Shown here: piece after piece, positions 45,904 through 53,781 of the stretch
Position numbering within the stretch: position 1 is the stretch's first letter
Layout: every line of letters starts with the position of its first letter
Origin: CF-162 sp040882565
GTDB taxonomy: Bacteria; Chloroflexota; Dehalococcoidia; SM23-28-2; RBG-16-64-32
DNA length: 64,000 nucleotides
Reading direction: 5' to 3'
Assembly: GCA_040882565.1 (NCBI GenBank)
Contig: JBBEAZ010000022.1
Span: 45,775 to 109,774, forward strand
The notes under the pieces: model-generated
Seen by the model: the letters and a program-made list of their open reading frames with translations, nothing else
Told to the model about the DNA's origin: nothing
Database searches by the model: none
Position numbers and translations under genes: made by a program

Positions 45904-45975
45904 GTGGTTAAAGCGTGGTTACAGCGCGGGGTGACTTCCGTAAGAGTTGCCAGGCTATGGCTTTCCGTATATGAT
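45904..45975 (+). promoter_or_regulatory. Promoter and 11-bp direct repeats for the GNAT gene
   Basis: TTGCCA (45947-45952), 17-nt spacer, TATGAT (45970-45975). Just upstream, GTGGTTA occurs at 45904-45910 and 45915-45921, an 11-bp period as in sites of OmpR-family regulators. Confidence 0.55.
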
Positions 45976-46005
45976 TCGGTTAATTCGCAAGGGAGAGTGA
46001 GCACT

Positions 46006-46581
46006 ATGTCCGAGGCACCAACGCTTAGACGGACCTACCCCTGGACCACCGCCATCAACGGCGTCGATGTCACGTTCCGCCTGATGACCCCTGAAGACCG
46101 CGATGAGATCCTCTCCTTCGCGCGCGCCCTCCCCCTCGAAGACCTGATGTTCCTCCGCAACGACATCACCCAGCCCGCCGCCGTCGACGCCTGGATGAGT
46201 TACCTCAAGTCCGGCCGCACGATCAGCCTCGTCGCTGAAGTCGAGGGCAAGATTGCCGGTTACGCCAGCATCCACATGAACGACGCCACCTGGACCCGAC
46301 ACGTCGGCGAAATGCGCGTCCTCATCGGCCGCGAGAGCCGCGGCCTCGGCCTCGGCAAGCGCCTCACCAACGAAGCCTTCGGCATCGCCAAGGACCTCAA
46401 GCTCCGCAAAGTCACCGCCCAGATGGCCAGCGACCAGCGCAGCGCCCGCGGCGTCTTCGAGCACCTCGGCTTCCGCCCCGAAGCCCTCCTCGCTGACCAC
46501 GTCATGACCCGCGACGGCCAGACCCACGACCTCCTCATCATGTCCTACGACGTCGCCGGCTTCTCCAACGACCTCAAGTAG
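46006..46581 (+). CDS. GNAT-family N-acetyltransferase
   Basis: 191 residues with a GNAT fold: FRLMTPEDRDEIL start, GEMRVLIGRESRGLGLGKRLTNEA (acetyl-CoA loop R-G-L-G-x-G type), and a VTAQMASDQRSARGVFEHLGF end. The acceptor is unknown. ATG 46006 is supported by GGGAG upstream and the promoter at 45947-45975. The frame is open upstream to 45868 but crosses the promoter. Confidence 0.85.
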   Translation: MSEAPTLRRTYPWTTAINGVDVTFRLMTPEDRDEILSFARALPLEDLMFLRNDITQPAAVDAWMSYLKSGRTISLVAEVEGKIAGYASIHMNDATWTRHVGEMRVLIGRESRGLGLGKRLTNEAFGIAKDLKLRKVTAQMASDQRSARGVFEHLGFRPEALLADHVMTRDGQTHDLLIMSYDVAGFSNDLK

Positions 46582-46630
46582 GGGTGCTCTTCAGGCCCTA
46601 CCACGCCGCGCTGTGCTACCACGTCCCTTC

Positions 46631-46666
46631 CCGTTCGCCCTGAGGCTCACGAATGGGCGAACGGGG
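46631..46666. repeat. REP-like palindrome, intergenic copy
   Basis: CCGTTCGCCC (46631-46640) and its perfect complement at 46657-46666, with TGAGGCTCACGAAT between. Same family as the insert in guaA at 62812-62860. Confidence 0.6.
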
Positions 46667-46710
46667 TACCAACATCCCGCCCGTGCGCCAACGGCCTCCC
46701 TCGCCGAAAC

Positions 46711-46752
46711 GTGACCCACGTCACCAATCCCCGCCCGGATCCGGCGTATCAT
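46711..46752 (+). promoter_or_regulatory. Predicted Crp/Fnr-type site and -10 box
   Basis: GTGACCCACGTCAC (46711-46724) fits GTGA-N6-TCAC. The -10 TATCAT is at 46747-46752. With transcription from about 46759 the site centre falls at about -41.5, the class II activator position, and the ATG at 46764 is nearly leaderless. Confidence 0.5.
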
Positions 46753-46763
46753 CGCCCCAGACG

Positions 46764-47600
46764 ATGACCACCGAACTCAAGACCGGTGCCCGCCGCATCG
46801 CCCACGGCCGCGAGGCCGAGATCTTCGAGCACGGCGAAGGCCGCGTCATCCGCCTCTACCGCGAAGGCCACTCGCTGGCCGAGGCCGAGAAACAGGCCCT
46901 CATCCTCCGCGCCGCTGCCGCCGCCGGCGTCCGCGTCCCCGCCGTGCACTCCGTCGTAACCGTCGACGGCCGCCCCGGTATCGTCATGGAACGGATCGAC
47001 GGCGACGACCTGTTCGAAATCATCGCCCGCAAACCCTGGCGCGTCTGGTCCATCTCCAGCATGTGCGCCCGCCTCCAGGCCGGCCTCAACGAAGGCCGGG
47101 CACCCGCCGAACTGATGTCCGCGCGCGACTGGCACCGCGACCACATGGAACGCGCGGCCGATGTCCCGCCCGGGGCCAAAGAAGCCGCCCTCGCCCGTCT
47201 CGACACCCTCCCCGACGGCGGCCGCCTCTGCCACGGCGACTTCCACCCCGGCAACGTCATGCTCGCCGCCGAAGGCCCGGTCGTCATCGACTTCTCGAAC
47301 GCCACCCGCGGCTCCCCCGAAGCCGACTTCGCCCGCACCATGATGATGCTCCACCTCGGCGACCCGCCGCCTGGCACCCGCTGGCTCATCCGCTTCGGCG
47401 CCCGCTTCGCCCGTTCCCTCATGATCGGCACCTACAATCGCGCCTACCGCAAGGCCAGGACCGTCGATGAAGACCTCTTCCGCGCCTGGCAACTCCCCGT
47501 CGCCGTCGCCCGCCTCTTCGAAAACATCCCCTCCGAACGTCCCCAGGTCCTCCGCCTCATCGCCAACCTCCTCGTCCGCGACGGCATCGCACCCGCATAG
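46764..47600 (+). CDS. Aminoglycoside-phosphotransferase-like kinase family protein
   Basis: 278 residues. Kinase-like fold: HGREAEIFEHGEGRVIRLYR (nucleotide loop and Lys/Arg strand), GIVMERIDGDDL, catalytic loop CHGDFHPGNVM and metal Asp in VVIDFSNA. APH-fold proteins phosphorylate antibiotics, homoserine, choline and other small molecules; resistance is not implied. The start is set by the TATCAT box; the open frame upstream is Pro/Arg-rich and unused. Confidence 0.82.
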   Translation: MTTELKTGARRIAHGREAEIFEHGEGRVIRLYREGHSLAEAEKQALILRAAAAAGVRVPAVHSVVTVDGRPGIVMERIDGDDLFEIIARKPWRVWSISSMCARLQAGLNEGRAPAELMSARDWHRDHMERAADVPPGAKEAALARLDTLPDGGRLCHGDFHPGNVMLAAEGPVVIDFSNATRGSPEADFARTMMMLHLGDPPPGTRWLIRFGARFARSLMIGTYNRAYRKARTVDEDLFRAWQLPVAVARLFENIPSERPQVLRLIANLLVRDGIAPA

Positions 47601-47646
47601 GCCCCGCCCGGCGACGCCTCGAGATGCGCCAACCCCCTCCCGTTCG

Positions 47647-47652
47647 TATCCT
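47647..47652 (+). promoter_or_regulatory. -10-like box before a leaderless GTG
   Basis: TATCCT, 7 nt, then GTG 47660. Confidence 0.35.
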
Positions 47653-47659
47653 AAATAGC

Positions 47660-48442
47660 GTGACTCTCACACCCCGCCTCGTGATCGGCGTCCTTATCGC
47701 GGTCGCCGTAGTCGGCACCTTCTCCGCCTGTGGCGACGACGACGATGTAATCGCGACATTCTCACCAGGCGCCACACGCACCGCGACACCGTCCAGCCCC
47801 GGCGCCACGGACCAGCCCACACCCGTCCCCGGCGACACCACCATCCCCTCCGACATCCCGGACCAGACCGAACCGCCGTCCCAGGTCACCCTCCTCAGCG
47901 TCGTCGACAAGCTTCACTCGCTCTCGCCCGACTACACGCCGCCCGAGCTCGCCCCCATCCCCGGCGACTACCTCGCGCCCGGCTTCAGCGGCTCGCTCCG
48001 CCAGGAAGCCCTCGCCGCCCTCCTCCAGATGCTCGACACCGCCTTCGCCGCCGGCCACGACATCCGCGCCCGCTCCGCCTACCGCTCCTACACCGAACAG
48101 GAGGCCACGTTCCAGTACTGGGTCGACACCCTCGGCTACGACGAGGCCATGCGCGTCAGCGCCATGCCCGGCCACAGCGAACACCAGCTCGGCACCGCCG
48201 TCGACCTCACCTCAGCCGAAGTCGGCTGGGAGCTCGTCGAATCCTTCGGCAACGCCGCCTCAGGCCAATGGCTCGCCGACCACTCGATCGAATACGGCTT
48301 CGTCCTCAGCTATCCCGCCGGCTCCGAACCGGTCACCGGCTACGCGTACGAACCCTGGCACTTCCGCTACATCGGCCCCGCCTCCGCCGCCGACTACGCC
48401 GCCAGCAACCTCTACCTCAACGAATACCTCCTCACCCAATAG
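47660..48442 (+). CDS. M15-family D-alanyl-D-alanine carboxypeptidase, lipoprotein
   Basis: 260 residues. Lipoprotein signal ending GTFSAC, a Thr/Pro-rich acidic linker, then a VanY-type zinc peptidase domain: RSAYRSYTEQ, zinc His and Asp in PGHSEHQLGTAVDL, and Glu/His in YEPWHFRYIG. It trims the peptidoglycan stem peptide outside the membrane. GTG 47660 is the start by the signal-peptide fit and the -10 box. Confidence 0.88.
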   Translation: MTLTPRLVIGVLIAVAVVGTFSACGDDDDVIATFSPGATRTATPSSPGATDQPTPVPGDTTIPSDIPDQTEPPSQVTLLSVVDKLHSLSPDYTPPELAPIPGDYLAPGFSGSLRQEALAALLQMLDTAFAAGHDIRARSAYRSYTEQEATFQYWVDTLGYDEAMRVSAMPGHSEHQLGTAVDLTSAEVGWELVESFGNAASGQWLADHSIEYGFVLSYPAGSEPVTGYAYEPWHFRYIGPASAADYAASNLYLNEYLLTQ

Positions 48443-48464
48443 CCGGTTCTCCGCCCACCCTCCG

Positions 48465-48490
48465 TGGGTCAGGGCCCCAGCCCTGACCCA
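48465..48490. other. Perfect hairpin after the M15 peptidase
   Basis: TGGGTCAGGG (48465-48474) and its complement (48481-48490) around CCCCAG. Between convergent genes; no U-tract. It may limit read-through. Confidence 0.45.
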
Positions 48491-48518
48491 GCGCCTCACT
48501 CACACCCCCGGCGCAATT

Positions 48519-48595
48519 GGTGCAGCGGCGTCGCTGCCGGGGGATCCGGGGGGTGTCCCCCCGGACCATCCCTTTTAAGGGGGGGTGGGGCGGGG
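48519..48595. repeat. Dispersed palindromic element, copy B
   Basis: GGTGCAGCGGCG, CGCTGC, the GGGGGGTGTCCCCCC palindrome, then TTTTAA and a G-rich tail, ending at the MarC stop. Closest match to copy A. Confidence 0.65.
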
Positions 48596-49201
48596 CTACG
48601 AAACGAGCCCGGGAAACGAAGCCCTCAACCCATCAATCACAAACTGCACCGCGATCGCCACCAGGATGATCCCCACCAGCCGCGTCAGCAGCCGCATCGT
48701 CGATGCCCCCAGCAGCCCGAAGACGCGCTCCGCCAGCACGAACGCCGCGAACGACACCAACAGCACCAGCACGATCGCCGGGATCGTGTCGTCACGCCCC
48801 GCAGTCTCCGACAGTGACGTCGCCGAGGCCAGCGCGCCCGGCCCCGCCATCAGCGGCGTCGCCATCGGCACCAGCGCGATGTCGGCCGGCGCCGGCGTCG
48901 CTTCGGCCGGCGACTCGTAGAACTGACCCTGCGTCACCAGCCGGTACGCCGGGATCAGCAGCAGCGCTCCCGCCGCCACCTGGAACGCCGCGTCCGAGAT
49001 GTTCAGGAAGTCCAGCATCTCGTGCCCGCCCAGCGCAAATCCGATCAGCATCGTCCCCGCCGCCACGACGGCAATCACCGCAACCTGCATCCGCTGCGCG
49101 AACGCCATCTTGTTGGTCATCAGGTTGAAGACGACCAGGTTCCCCACCGGATCAATGATCACGAAAAACGCGACGAACGAACGCGCCAGGTCTTCGCTCA
49201 T
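48596..49201 (-). CDS. MarC-family integral membrane protein
   Basis: 201 residues, six hydrophobic helices. Conserved IDPVGNLVVF in helix 1 and PLMAGPGALASAT in the middle are MarC signatures. Function is unsettled; it was wrongly linked to multiple antibiotic resistance in the past. On the minus strand TAGAAT (49208-49213) ends 6 nt before the ATG, suggesting a leaderless mRNA whose -10 overlaps the end of the next gene. Confidence 0.88.
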   Translation of the reverse strand: MSEDLARSFVAFFVIIDPVGNLVVFNLMTNKMAFAQRMQVAVIAVVAAGTMLIGFALGGHEMLDFLNISDAAFQVAAGALLLIPAYRLVTQGQFYESPAEATPAPADIALVPMATPLMAGPGALASATSLSETAGRDDTIPAIVLVLLVSFAAFVLAERVFGLLGASTMRLLTRLVGIILVAIAVQFVIDGLRASFPGLVS

Positions 49202-49205
49202 GTGG

Positions 49206-49737
49206 TCATTCTAGCCGCCGGTGCATGTAGATCGTCTGTCGCCCGGGCGCGTCGTCCTCGTTTGAATACAACCGGTCGTTGAACCCGGAGATGCGAAACC
49301 CTAGTCTCACGTAGAACTCAATCGCTGCCCCATTTTCCGCCCGTGGTTCTACCCACAGCGCTCGATACTTCCCGCGTGCCCACTCCGTCGCCGCCTCAAC
49401 GAGCGCTCGACCCACACCCCTCCGCCAGATCGGTGATCTCCGCCGCATCCGTCCATTCCGGAACGAGCACTATCAGCATGCCGGCAACCCGGCCGTCCAG
49501 CTCCGCCACAAGGAAGAGGTCGGCCCGCTCTCGGAGCGCCATTTCTAGTCGGTCGACGGAGTACTCCGCATAAAGCGCGTCCGGCGACTCCCGCTCTTGC
49601 CAGCGCAGCGTTAGTGTCTGCTCTGGCTCGGCGCCTGAGCGCCGTATCTCGAGGTACCGCCCGGTCGGATACGTCAGGTCAAGCTCGGTCAGTGACTGGA
49701 GGTCACGCTCCTCGGCCTTTCGGACGACGGCCGTCAT
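49206..49737 (-). pseudogene. GNAT acetyltransferase broken by a small deletion/frameshift
   Basis: The N half (from ATG 49737) reads well up to AAEITDLAE. The C half, in another frame, continues with RRGVGRALVEAATEWA and FYVRLGFRISGF to 49206. The usual few residues between DLA and RRG are missing, and the junction falls where TGGCGGAGG serves both frames, as if a piece between two short repeats had been lost. This may be a true deletion or an assembly collapse. It follows the nitroreductase directly (TGA then ATG). Confidence 0.7.
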
Positions 49738-50349
49738 TCATCGCGCCTTGGTGTCGCCCCACGAGTCCCAGTAGGTCACCTGCTCCACCGGCATCCGCGG
49801 CCCCTGCCCGAACTTGCCCTTCGGCCAGCCCATCGGGATCAGGCACATCGTCTCGACGCCTTCCGGCACGCCCAGCAATTCCTTGACCTCAGCCTCGTGC
49901 GTCTTGTGCAGCGTCGTCAGAGTCGTGCCGAGCCCCTCCTCCCGCGCCGCCAGCATCAGGTTCTGCACCGCCGGGAAGATCGACGACCCCAGTCCTGAGA
50001 CCGCCGCCGTTCCCGCCGCCCGCACCGTCGGAATGATGAAGACCGGAGCGTCTGCCAGGTTCCGCGCGAGGTGGTCCGCCGAGCGCAGCGTGCGCGCCAG
50101 GTCGTTGTCCCCCTGGAGGCCTCCCTGCGCAGCGCCGTACATCTGGTTCCAGCCGTCCAGGTACCACTCCGCAATCTTGTTCTTCTTCTCCTGGTCCGTG
50201 ACCACGATGAAGTTCCACGGCTGCCGGTTGCCGCCGCTCGGCGCCCGGATCGCCGCGTCAAGCACTTTCCAGATCAGCTCATCCGGCACCGGGTCTTTCT
50301 TCAACCGCCGCATCGCCCGCAGCGAATAGATCGCCTCATGCAGTTCCAT
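49738..50349 (-). CDS. Nitroreductase-family FMN oxidoreductase
   Basis: 203 residues: YSLRAMRRLKKDPVP start, APSGGNRQPWNFIVV (FMN site), the VQNLMLAAREEGLGTTLTT helix, and an MCLIPMGWPKGKFG end. Reduces nitro or quinone-like compounds, or a cofactor. GGGAGGT lies 6 nt before the ATG. Confidence 0.88.
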   Translation of the reverse strand: MELHEAIYSLRAMRRLKKDPVPDELIWKVLDAAIRAPSGGNRQPWNFIVVTDQEKKNKIAEWYLDGWNQMYGAAQGGLQGDNDLARTLRSADHLARNLADAPVFIIPTVRAAGTAAVSGLGSSIFPAVQNLMLAAREEGLGTTLTTLHKTHEAEVKELLGVPEGVETMCLIPMGWPKGKFGQGPRMPVEQVTYWDSWGDTKAR

Positions 50350-50397
50350 GGACTACCTCCCTATCTTGGAAAACACCGCCAGCCTATCAGGTTTTGT

Positions 50398-50934
50398 TCA
50401 GACGCCGCCCCGATTCGGTGGATCCGTTCGAGCATCCGGCGACCCATCCACGAGTTCACCGTTCCAATCAAAAATGAAGTCGTCTGGATTCAGAACGGAT
50501 AGTCCAATTGATCTCGCAAGCATGAATATCGGGATCGGTGTCACGAGGAAGACGAAGCGCGGTTTCGCAAGATGGACACGTATCGTCGATCTGGCCGCAG
50601 GGACCAAGCCTGGCGGCCGGATAAACGACCACCAGTGTGATCGAGAGGGACTGATCAGCGCGATTTCTTCTCGGCGAAACGTAAGAGTTGGGCCGAACAG
50701 ATAGTTGATCATCAGTCGATCTGAGGTAATCTCGACGGTCTGCTTCCGCCACCGAGGAAGGATGGCCCCCACCACCGCAAGAGGGATGAGTACGCCGAAG
50801 ACAATCCGGACCCACAGTGCCCCAAATAACCACAGGACTATGTATATGGCTATTAACGCCCAGCGGATCCACTGGGACGAAGGATCTTCCAGCGCCAAAG
50901 CGTAAGTGCGGCCATGTGATGTGGAAGCGCTCAC
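50398..50934 (-). CDS. Membrane protein with PH-like C-terminal region
   Basis: 178 residues: two close hydrophobic helices (WALIAIYIVLWLFGALWV, IVFGVLIPLAVVGAIL) and a beta-rich part (VEITSDRLMINYLFGPTLTF) that looks like a bacterial PH domain. GTG 50934 overlaps the previous stop (GTGA), so it is the last gene of the F420 operon. It looks less GC-rich than the genes before it. Confidence 0.6.
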   Translation of the reverse strand: MSASTSHGRTYALALEDPSSQWIRWALIAIYIVLWLFGALWVRIVFGVLIPLAVVGAILPRWRKQTVEITSDRLMINYLFGPTLTFRREEIALISPSRSHWWSFIRPPGLVPAARSTIRVHLAKPRFVFLVTPIPIFMLARSIGLSVLNPDDFIFDWNGELVDGSPDARTDPPNRGGV

Positions 50935-51551
50935 CGCTCCACCATCACGTCCCCCACCTCAACCTCGTTCCTCGGCCCCGGCTCGTATCCCGGCTCCGGG
51001 TACCCCAGCAGCACCAGGAACGCCGGCTCCCAGCGGTCCGGCAGCTCCAGCGCCTGCCGCACCGCCGGCCCGCAGAACAGCGGCGCGCCCTTCAGATACC
51101 CGACCAGCCCGCGCTCGACCGCTGCCAGCAGCAGGTTCTGCAGCGCCGCGCCGAGGCTCTGCACGAACATGTCGCGCTCCGCCGTCAGCCGCCGCTCGTC
51201 CGGTTGCTCCTTCGTCTCGTCCAGCACCAGGCAGGCCACCAGCAGCGCCGGCGCGCCCGACACCTGCTCCCGCGACCGCGCCAGCATCCGCTGCACCTCG
51301 CGCACCGGCGTGTCCGCAGCCCGCAGATCCATCAGCCACGACTCCGCCATCGCGTCCGCCAGCCGCTCCTTCGCCGCCAGCGTCGCCACGTGCGCGAACC
51401 GCCACGGCCGCGAGTGGTGCGGCGCCGGCGCCTTGCACGCCAGCACGACCAGTTCGCGCACCAGCGACCGTTCGACCGGATCAGCCGCGAACTTACGCAC
51501 CGAACGCCGCGACCGAATCACGTCCGCGACCGGGTGATACTCGGAAGTCAC
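50931..51551 (-). CDS. Nitroreductase-family protein similar to the FbiB C-terminal domain
   Basis: 206 residues: VIRSRRSVRKF start, CKAPAPHHSRPWRF, and LQNLLLAAVERGLVGYLKGAP. In actinobacteria a domain of this type, fused to the F420 gamma-glutamyl ligase in FbiB, reduces dehydro-F420-0 with FMNH2 (established). Here it is free-standing, directly coupled to cofC by ATGA. The ligase domain itself is not in the window. Confidence 0.8.
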   Translation of the reverse strand: MTSEYHPVADVIRSRRSVRKFAADPVERSLVRELVVLACKAPAPHHSRPWRFAHVATLAAKERLADAMAESWLMDLRAADTPVREVQRMLARSREQVSGAPALLVACLVLDETKEQPDERRLTAERDMFVQSLGAALQNLLLAAVERGLVGYLKGAPLFCGPAVRQALELPDRWEPAFLVLLGYPEPGYEPGPRNEVEVGDVMVER

Positions 51552-52189
51552 GTCCGGCCCGCGATTCCCAGCGCCGCCAGCAGCCGGTGCGTCGCCGTCT
51601 CCGCTGGCCGTGACAACAGCCCCCGCAGGTCCTCCGGCGAGTCAACGTCCCGCGACAGCGATTCAATCCGCACGACCTCCGCCGCGATCCCGCGCGCCGC
51701 CGCTTCCCGCTTGTGCAGCGTGAACGACCCCTCGCCGAAGTGAAAGCGGATCACGTCCGCCGGCCGCAACGCCAGCGCGCTCGTCCCCTTGTCCGGAGAC
51801 GGGCAGATCGCGATCCCCCGCTCCGGCAGCGCCGCCAGCAGCGCCTCGACGTCGCCCGGTGTCGCCTCCGGTACGTCGGCCAGCATCACCAGCAGCGATT
51901 CCGGCGTCGCGTCCATCGTCCCGAGCGCGTGCGTCAGCGCCTGATTGATCCCACGCACCGACGCCGGCTCCTCGATCGCCGTCGCGCCCAGTTCGCGCGC
52001 CAGCGAGAGCACCGCCGCATCCGGGCTCACCACTGACACCGACTCCACCACCCGCACCCCCTGCAGCGTGCGCAGTAGGTCCTCGAGCATCGCCAGCGCG
52101 AGCTGCCGCCGTTCGTCTTCCGAAAGCAGTGCCGCGAGCCGGCCCTTCGCCTTGTCCAGCGTCTTTGCCGGGACGAGCGCCGCCGTCAC
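51548..52189 (-). CDS. cofC: Phospho-lactate/phosphoenolpyruvate guanylyltransferase (CofC/FbiD)
   Basis: 213 residues, nucleotidyltransferase fold: VTAALVPAKTLDKAKGRLA start, MLADVPEATPGDVEALL (metal Asp) and CPSPDKGTSALALRP. It activates 2-phospholactate or PEP with GTP for coenzyme F420. The GTG at 52189 overlaps the cofD stop (GTGA). The longer open frame upstream lies inside cofD and is not used. Confidence 0.88.
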   Translation of the reverse strand: MTAALVPAKTLDKAKGRLAALLSEDERRQLALAMLEDLLRTLQGVRVVESVSVVSPDAAVLSLARELGATAIEEPASVRGINQALTHALGTMDATPESLLVMLADVPEATPGDVEALLAALPERGIAICPSPDKGTSALALRPADVIRFHFGEGSFTLHKREAAARGIAAEVVRIESLSRDVDSPEDLRGLLSRPAETATHRLLAALGIAGRT

Positions 52190-53115
52190 GGCCGGTCCAG
52201 CGCCGCGATCACGGTGCGGGCGAGGGCGCGCTTCTTCTCCATCGAGTCCATTATCGTGTCCGTCACCAGCGCGTCCACCCCCAGCGCCTCGATCTCCGGC
52301 GCCAGCGCCTCGTCTGCCCTGTCGATCACCAGCACGTCGAGAAAGTCCTCGTACAGCTTCGCGACACTCGTCGCCGAGGCCGCCAGCCCCTGGTCGCGCA
52401 GCATCCGGTCCGCCGGCCCCTTGAGCGCACGCCCGCCGACGATCGGGCTCACCGCGACGACCCGCGCTTCTGTCTTGCGCAGCGCCTCGCGCACGCCCTT
52501 CACCGCCAGCACCGGCCCGATGCTCACCAGCGGGTTCGATGGCGTCAGGATCACGCCCGAAGCCTCGCGTATCGCCTCGATCACACCCGGCGCCGGCGCC
52601 GCCGACTCCACGCCTTCGAGAATGATCTCTCGCGCGTGACCCTCCGTCCGCTGCCGCACAAAGTATTCCTGGAACTCCAGCACCTCGTCGTCCGTGCGGA
52701 TCTTCGTCCGCAGCCGGTCGTTCGTCACCGGCGTAATCTTCGCCGGCACCATTAACGCGTCGGCCAGCTCCGCGGTCGCCTCCGCCAGCGTTCTCCCCAG
52801 CCGCAACAGATGCGTCCGCGCGATGCACGTCGCCAGGTCGCGGTCGCCGAGCTTGAACCATGTGTCGTATCCGTACTGCGGCAACGCCTCCAGCACGTTG
52901 TACGTGTCGCCCGTCAGCCCGAACCCCTGCTCCTCATTCGCCAGCCCCGCCAGGTAGTACAGCACCGCATCGATATCTGGGGACACATGCAGCCCGAAAA
53001 ACTCCGCATCATCCCCAACGTTCGACACCACCGTCACATCCGACGGCCTGTGCACCGCCAAAAGCCCCTGCAAAAACCGGGCGGCCCCCACGCCGCCCGC
53101 AATCACCGCAATCAC
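52186..53115 (-). CDS. cofD: 2-phospho-L-lactate transferase (CofD/FbiA)
   Basis: 309 residues: IAGGVGAARFLQGL at the N-terminus, SNVGDDAEFFGLHVSPDID, WFKLGDRDLATCIARTHLL and LTPSNPLVSIGPVLAV. Joins the activated C3 acid to the deazaflavin Fo to give (dehydro)F420-0. First gene of the F420 operon. TAACCT on the minus strand ends 6 nt before the GTG. Confidence 0.92.
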   Translation of the reverse strand: MIAVIAGGVGAARFLQGLLAVHRPSDVTVVSNVGDDAEFFGLHVSPDIDAVLYYLAGLANEEQGFGLTGDTYNVLEALPQYGYDTWFKLGDRDLATCIARTHLLRLGRTLAEATAELADALMVPAKITPVTNDRLRTKIRTDDEVLEFQEYFVRQRTEGHAREIILEGVESAAPAPGVIEAIREASGVILTPSNPLVSIGPVLAVKGVREALRKTEARVVAVSPIVGGRALKGPADRMLRDQGLAASATSVAKLYEDFLDVLVIDRADEALAPEIEALGVDALVTDTIMDSMEKKRALARTVIAALDRP

Positions 53116-53121
53116 ACCCAG

Positions 53122-53127
53122 AGGTTA
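53122..53127 (-). promoter_or_regulatory. -10-like box before the leaderless cofD start
   Basis: TAACCT, 6 nt, GTG 53115. Identical box and spacing to the tsaC start. Confidence 0.4.
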
Positions 53128-53160
53128 CAGGCTGCAATCATGAGCGGCCACCGCGTCCTA

Positions 53161-53218
53161 CGTTCCCTGAGCGGAGCCGCAGCGAAGCGAAGGGCCTCGG
53201 CGCAGCGAAGGCGAGCAA
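53161..53218. repeat. Dispersed relative of the 75-bp tandem unit
   Basis: Read on the minus strand it shares GCTCGCCTTCGCTGCGCCG, GGCCCTTCG and TCAGGGAACG with the tandem array at 61386-61567, with an extra about 20 nt inside. Between cofD and the DinB-family gene; no gene in this stretch. Confidence 0.55.
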
Positions 53219-53247
53219 ATCCACAAACGCCCCGCAGTGCCCGAACC

Positions 53248-53724
53248 CTAAGCCCCTCGCGCCTCCCACACCTGCCGCGTCAGCGAACAATGCGCCACAT
53301 GCTGCCCCAGGTGCTCCAGCGCGTGCAACAGCGCGAACGCCGCCGCCACCTCCTCCGGCGCGTTCCCCGGCCGCGCGTGCGTCTTCCGCGTAGCCGCCCA
53401 GTCCACCTCGCCCACCTCCGCCAGCAGACGCCGGCAGTCCTCCGACATCGCGTCCACCAGCCGCAGCAGCGCCCCCGGATCATACTCCGACGCCCGGAAT
53501 TCCTCGTCCCGATCGCGCTCGGGCAGCGGCGCCCCCACTGCGATCGACAACCACGACCGCGTGCTGTGCATCACGTGCGTCGCCAGCACCGCGATCGAAT
53601 TCGTATCCTCGCCCCCCGGCTTCCAGTTCAGCGCCTCCGCCGACACCCCATCAACGGCAGCCCGCAACTCCTCCAGCGATTGCTTCAACACATACTGCGC
53701 CGAAGCCGTCATCGCGTCAGCCAT
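53248..53724 (-). CDS. DinB-family protein
   Basis: 158 residues, four-helix DinB fold. Putative metal His in VLATHVMHSTRSWL and LHALEHLGQHVAHC, the usual three-His pattern. ATG 53724 is preceded by AAGGAG at 7 nt. The frame runs on upstream through a heptamer repeat array, which is not coding. Unrelated at sequence level to the DinB-family gene at 31.7 kb apart from the fold. Confidence 0.75.
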   Translation of the reverse strand: MADAMTASAQYVLKQSLEELRAAVDGVSAEALNWKPGGEDTNSIAVLATHVMHSTRSWLSIAVGAPLPERDRDEEFRASEYDPGALLRLVDAMSEDCRRLLAEVGEVDWAATRKTHARPGNAPEEVAAAFALLHALEHLGQHVAHCSLTRQVWEARGA

Positions 53725-53739
53725 AACCAACTCCTTCCC

Positions 53740-53774
53740 AGTCCGCGTTCCGTGTTCCATGTCCCATGTCCCCG
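53740..53774. repeat. Degenerate 7-nt tandem array
   Basis: Five heptamers: AGTCCGC, GTTCCGT, GTTCCAT, GTCCCAT, GTCCCCG. It fills the gap between mutS2 and the DinB-family gene. Confidence 0.7.
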
Positions 53775-53781
53775 CGCAGCC

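Noticed and set aside
46764..47600. Aminoglycoside resistance gene
   Set aside because: The fold matches the APH family, but nothing specific to drug-modifying members is visible and there is no mobile context.
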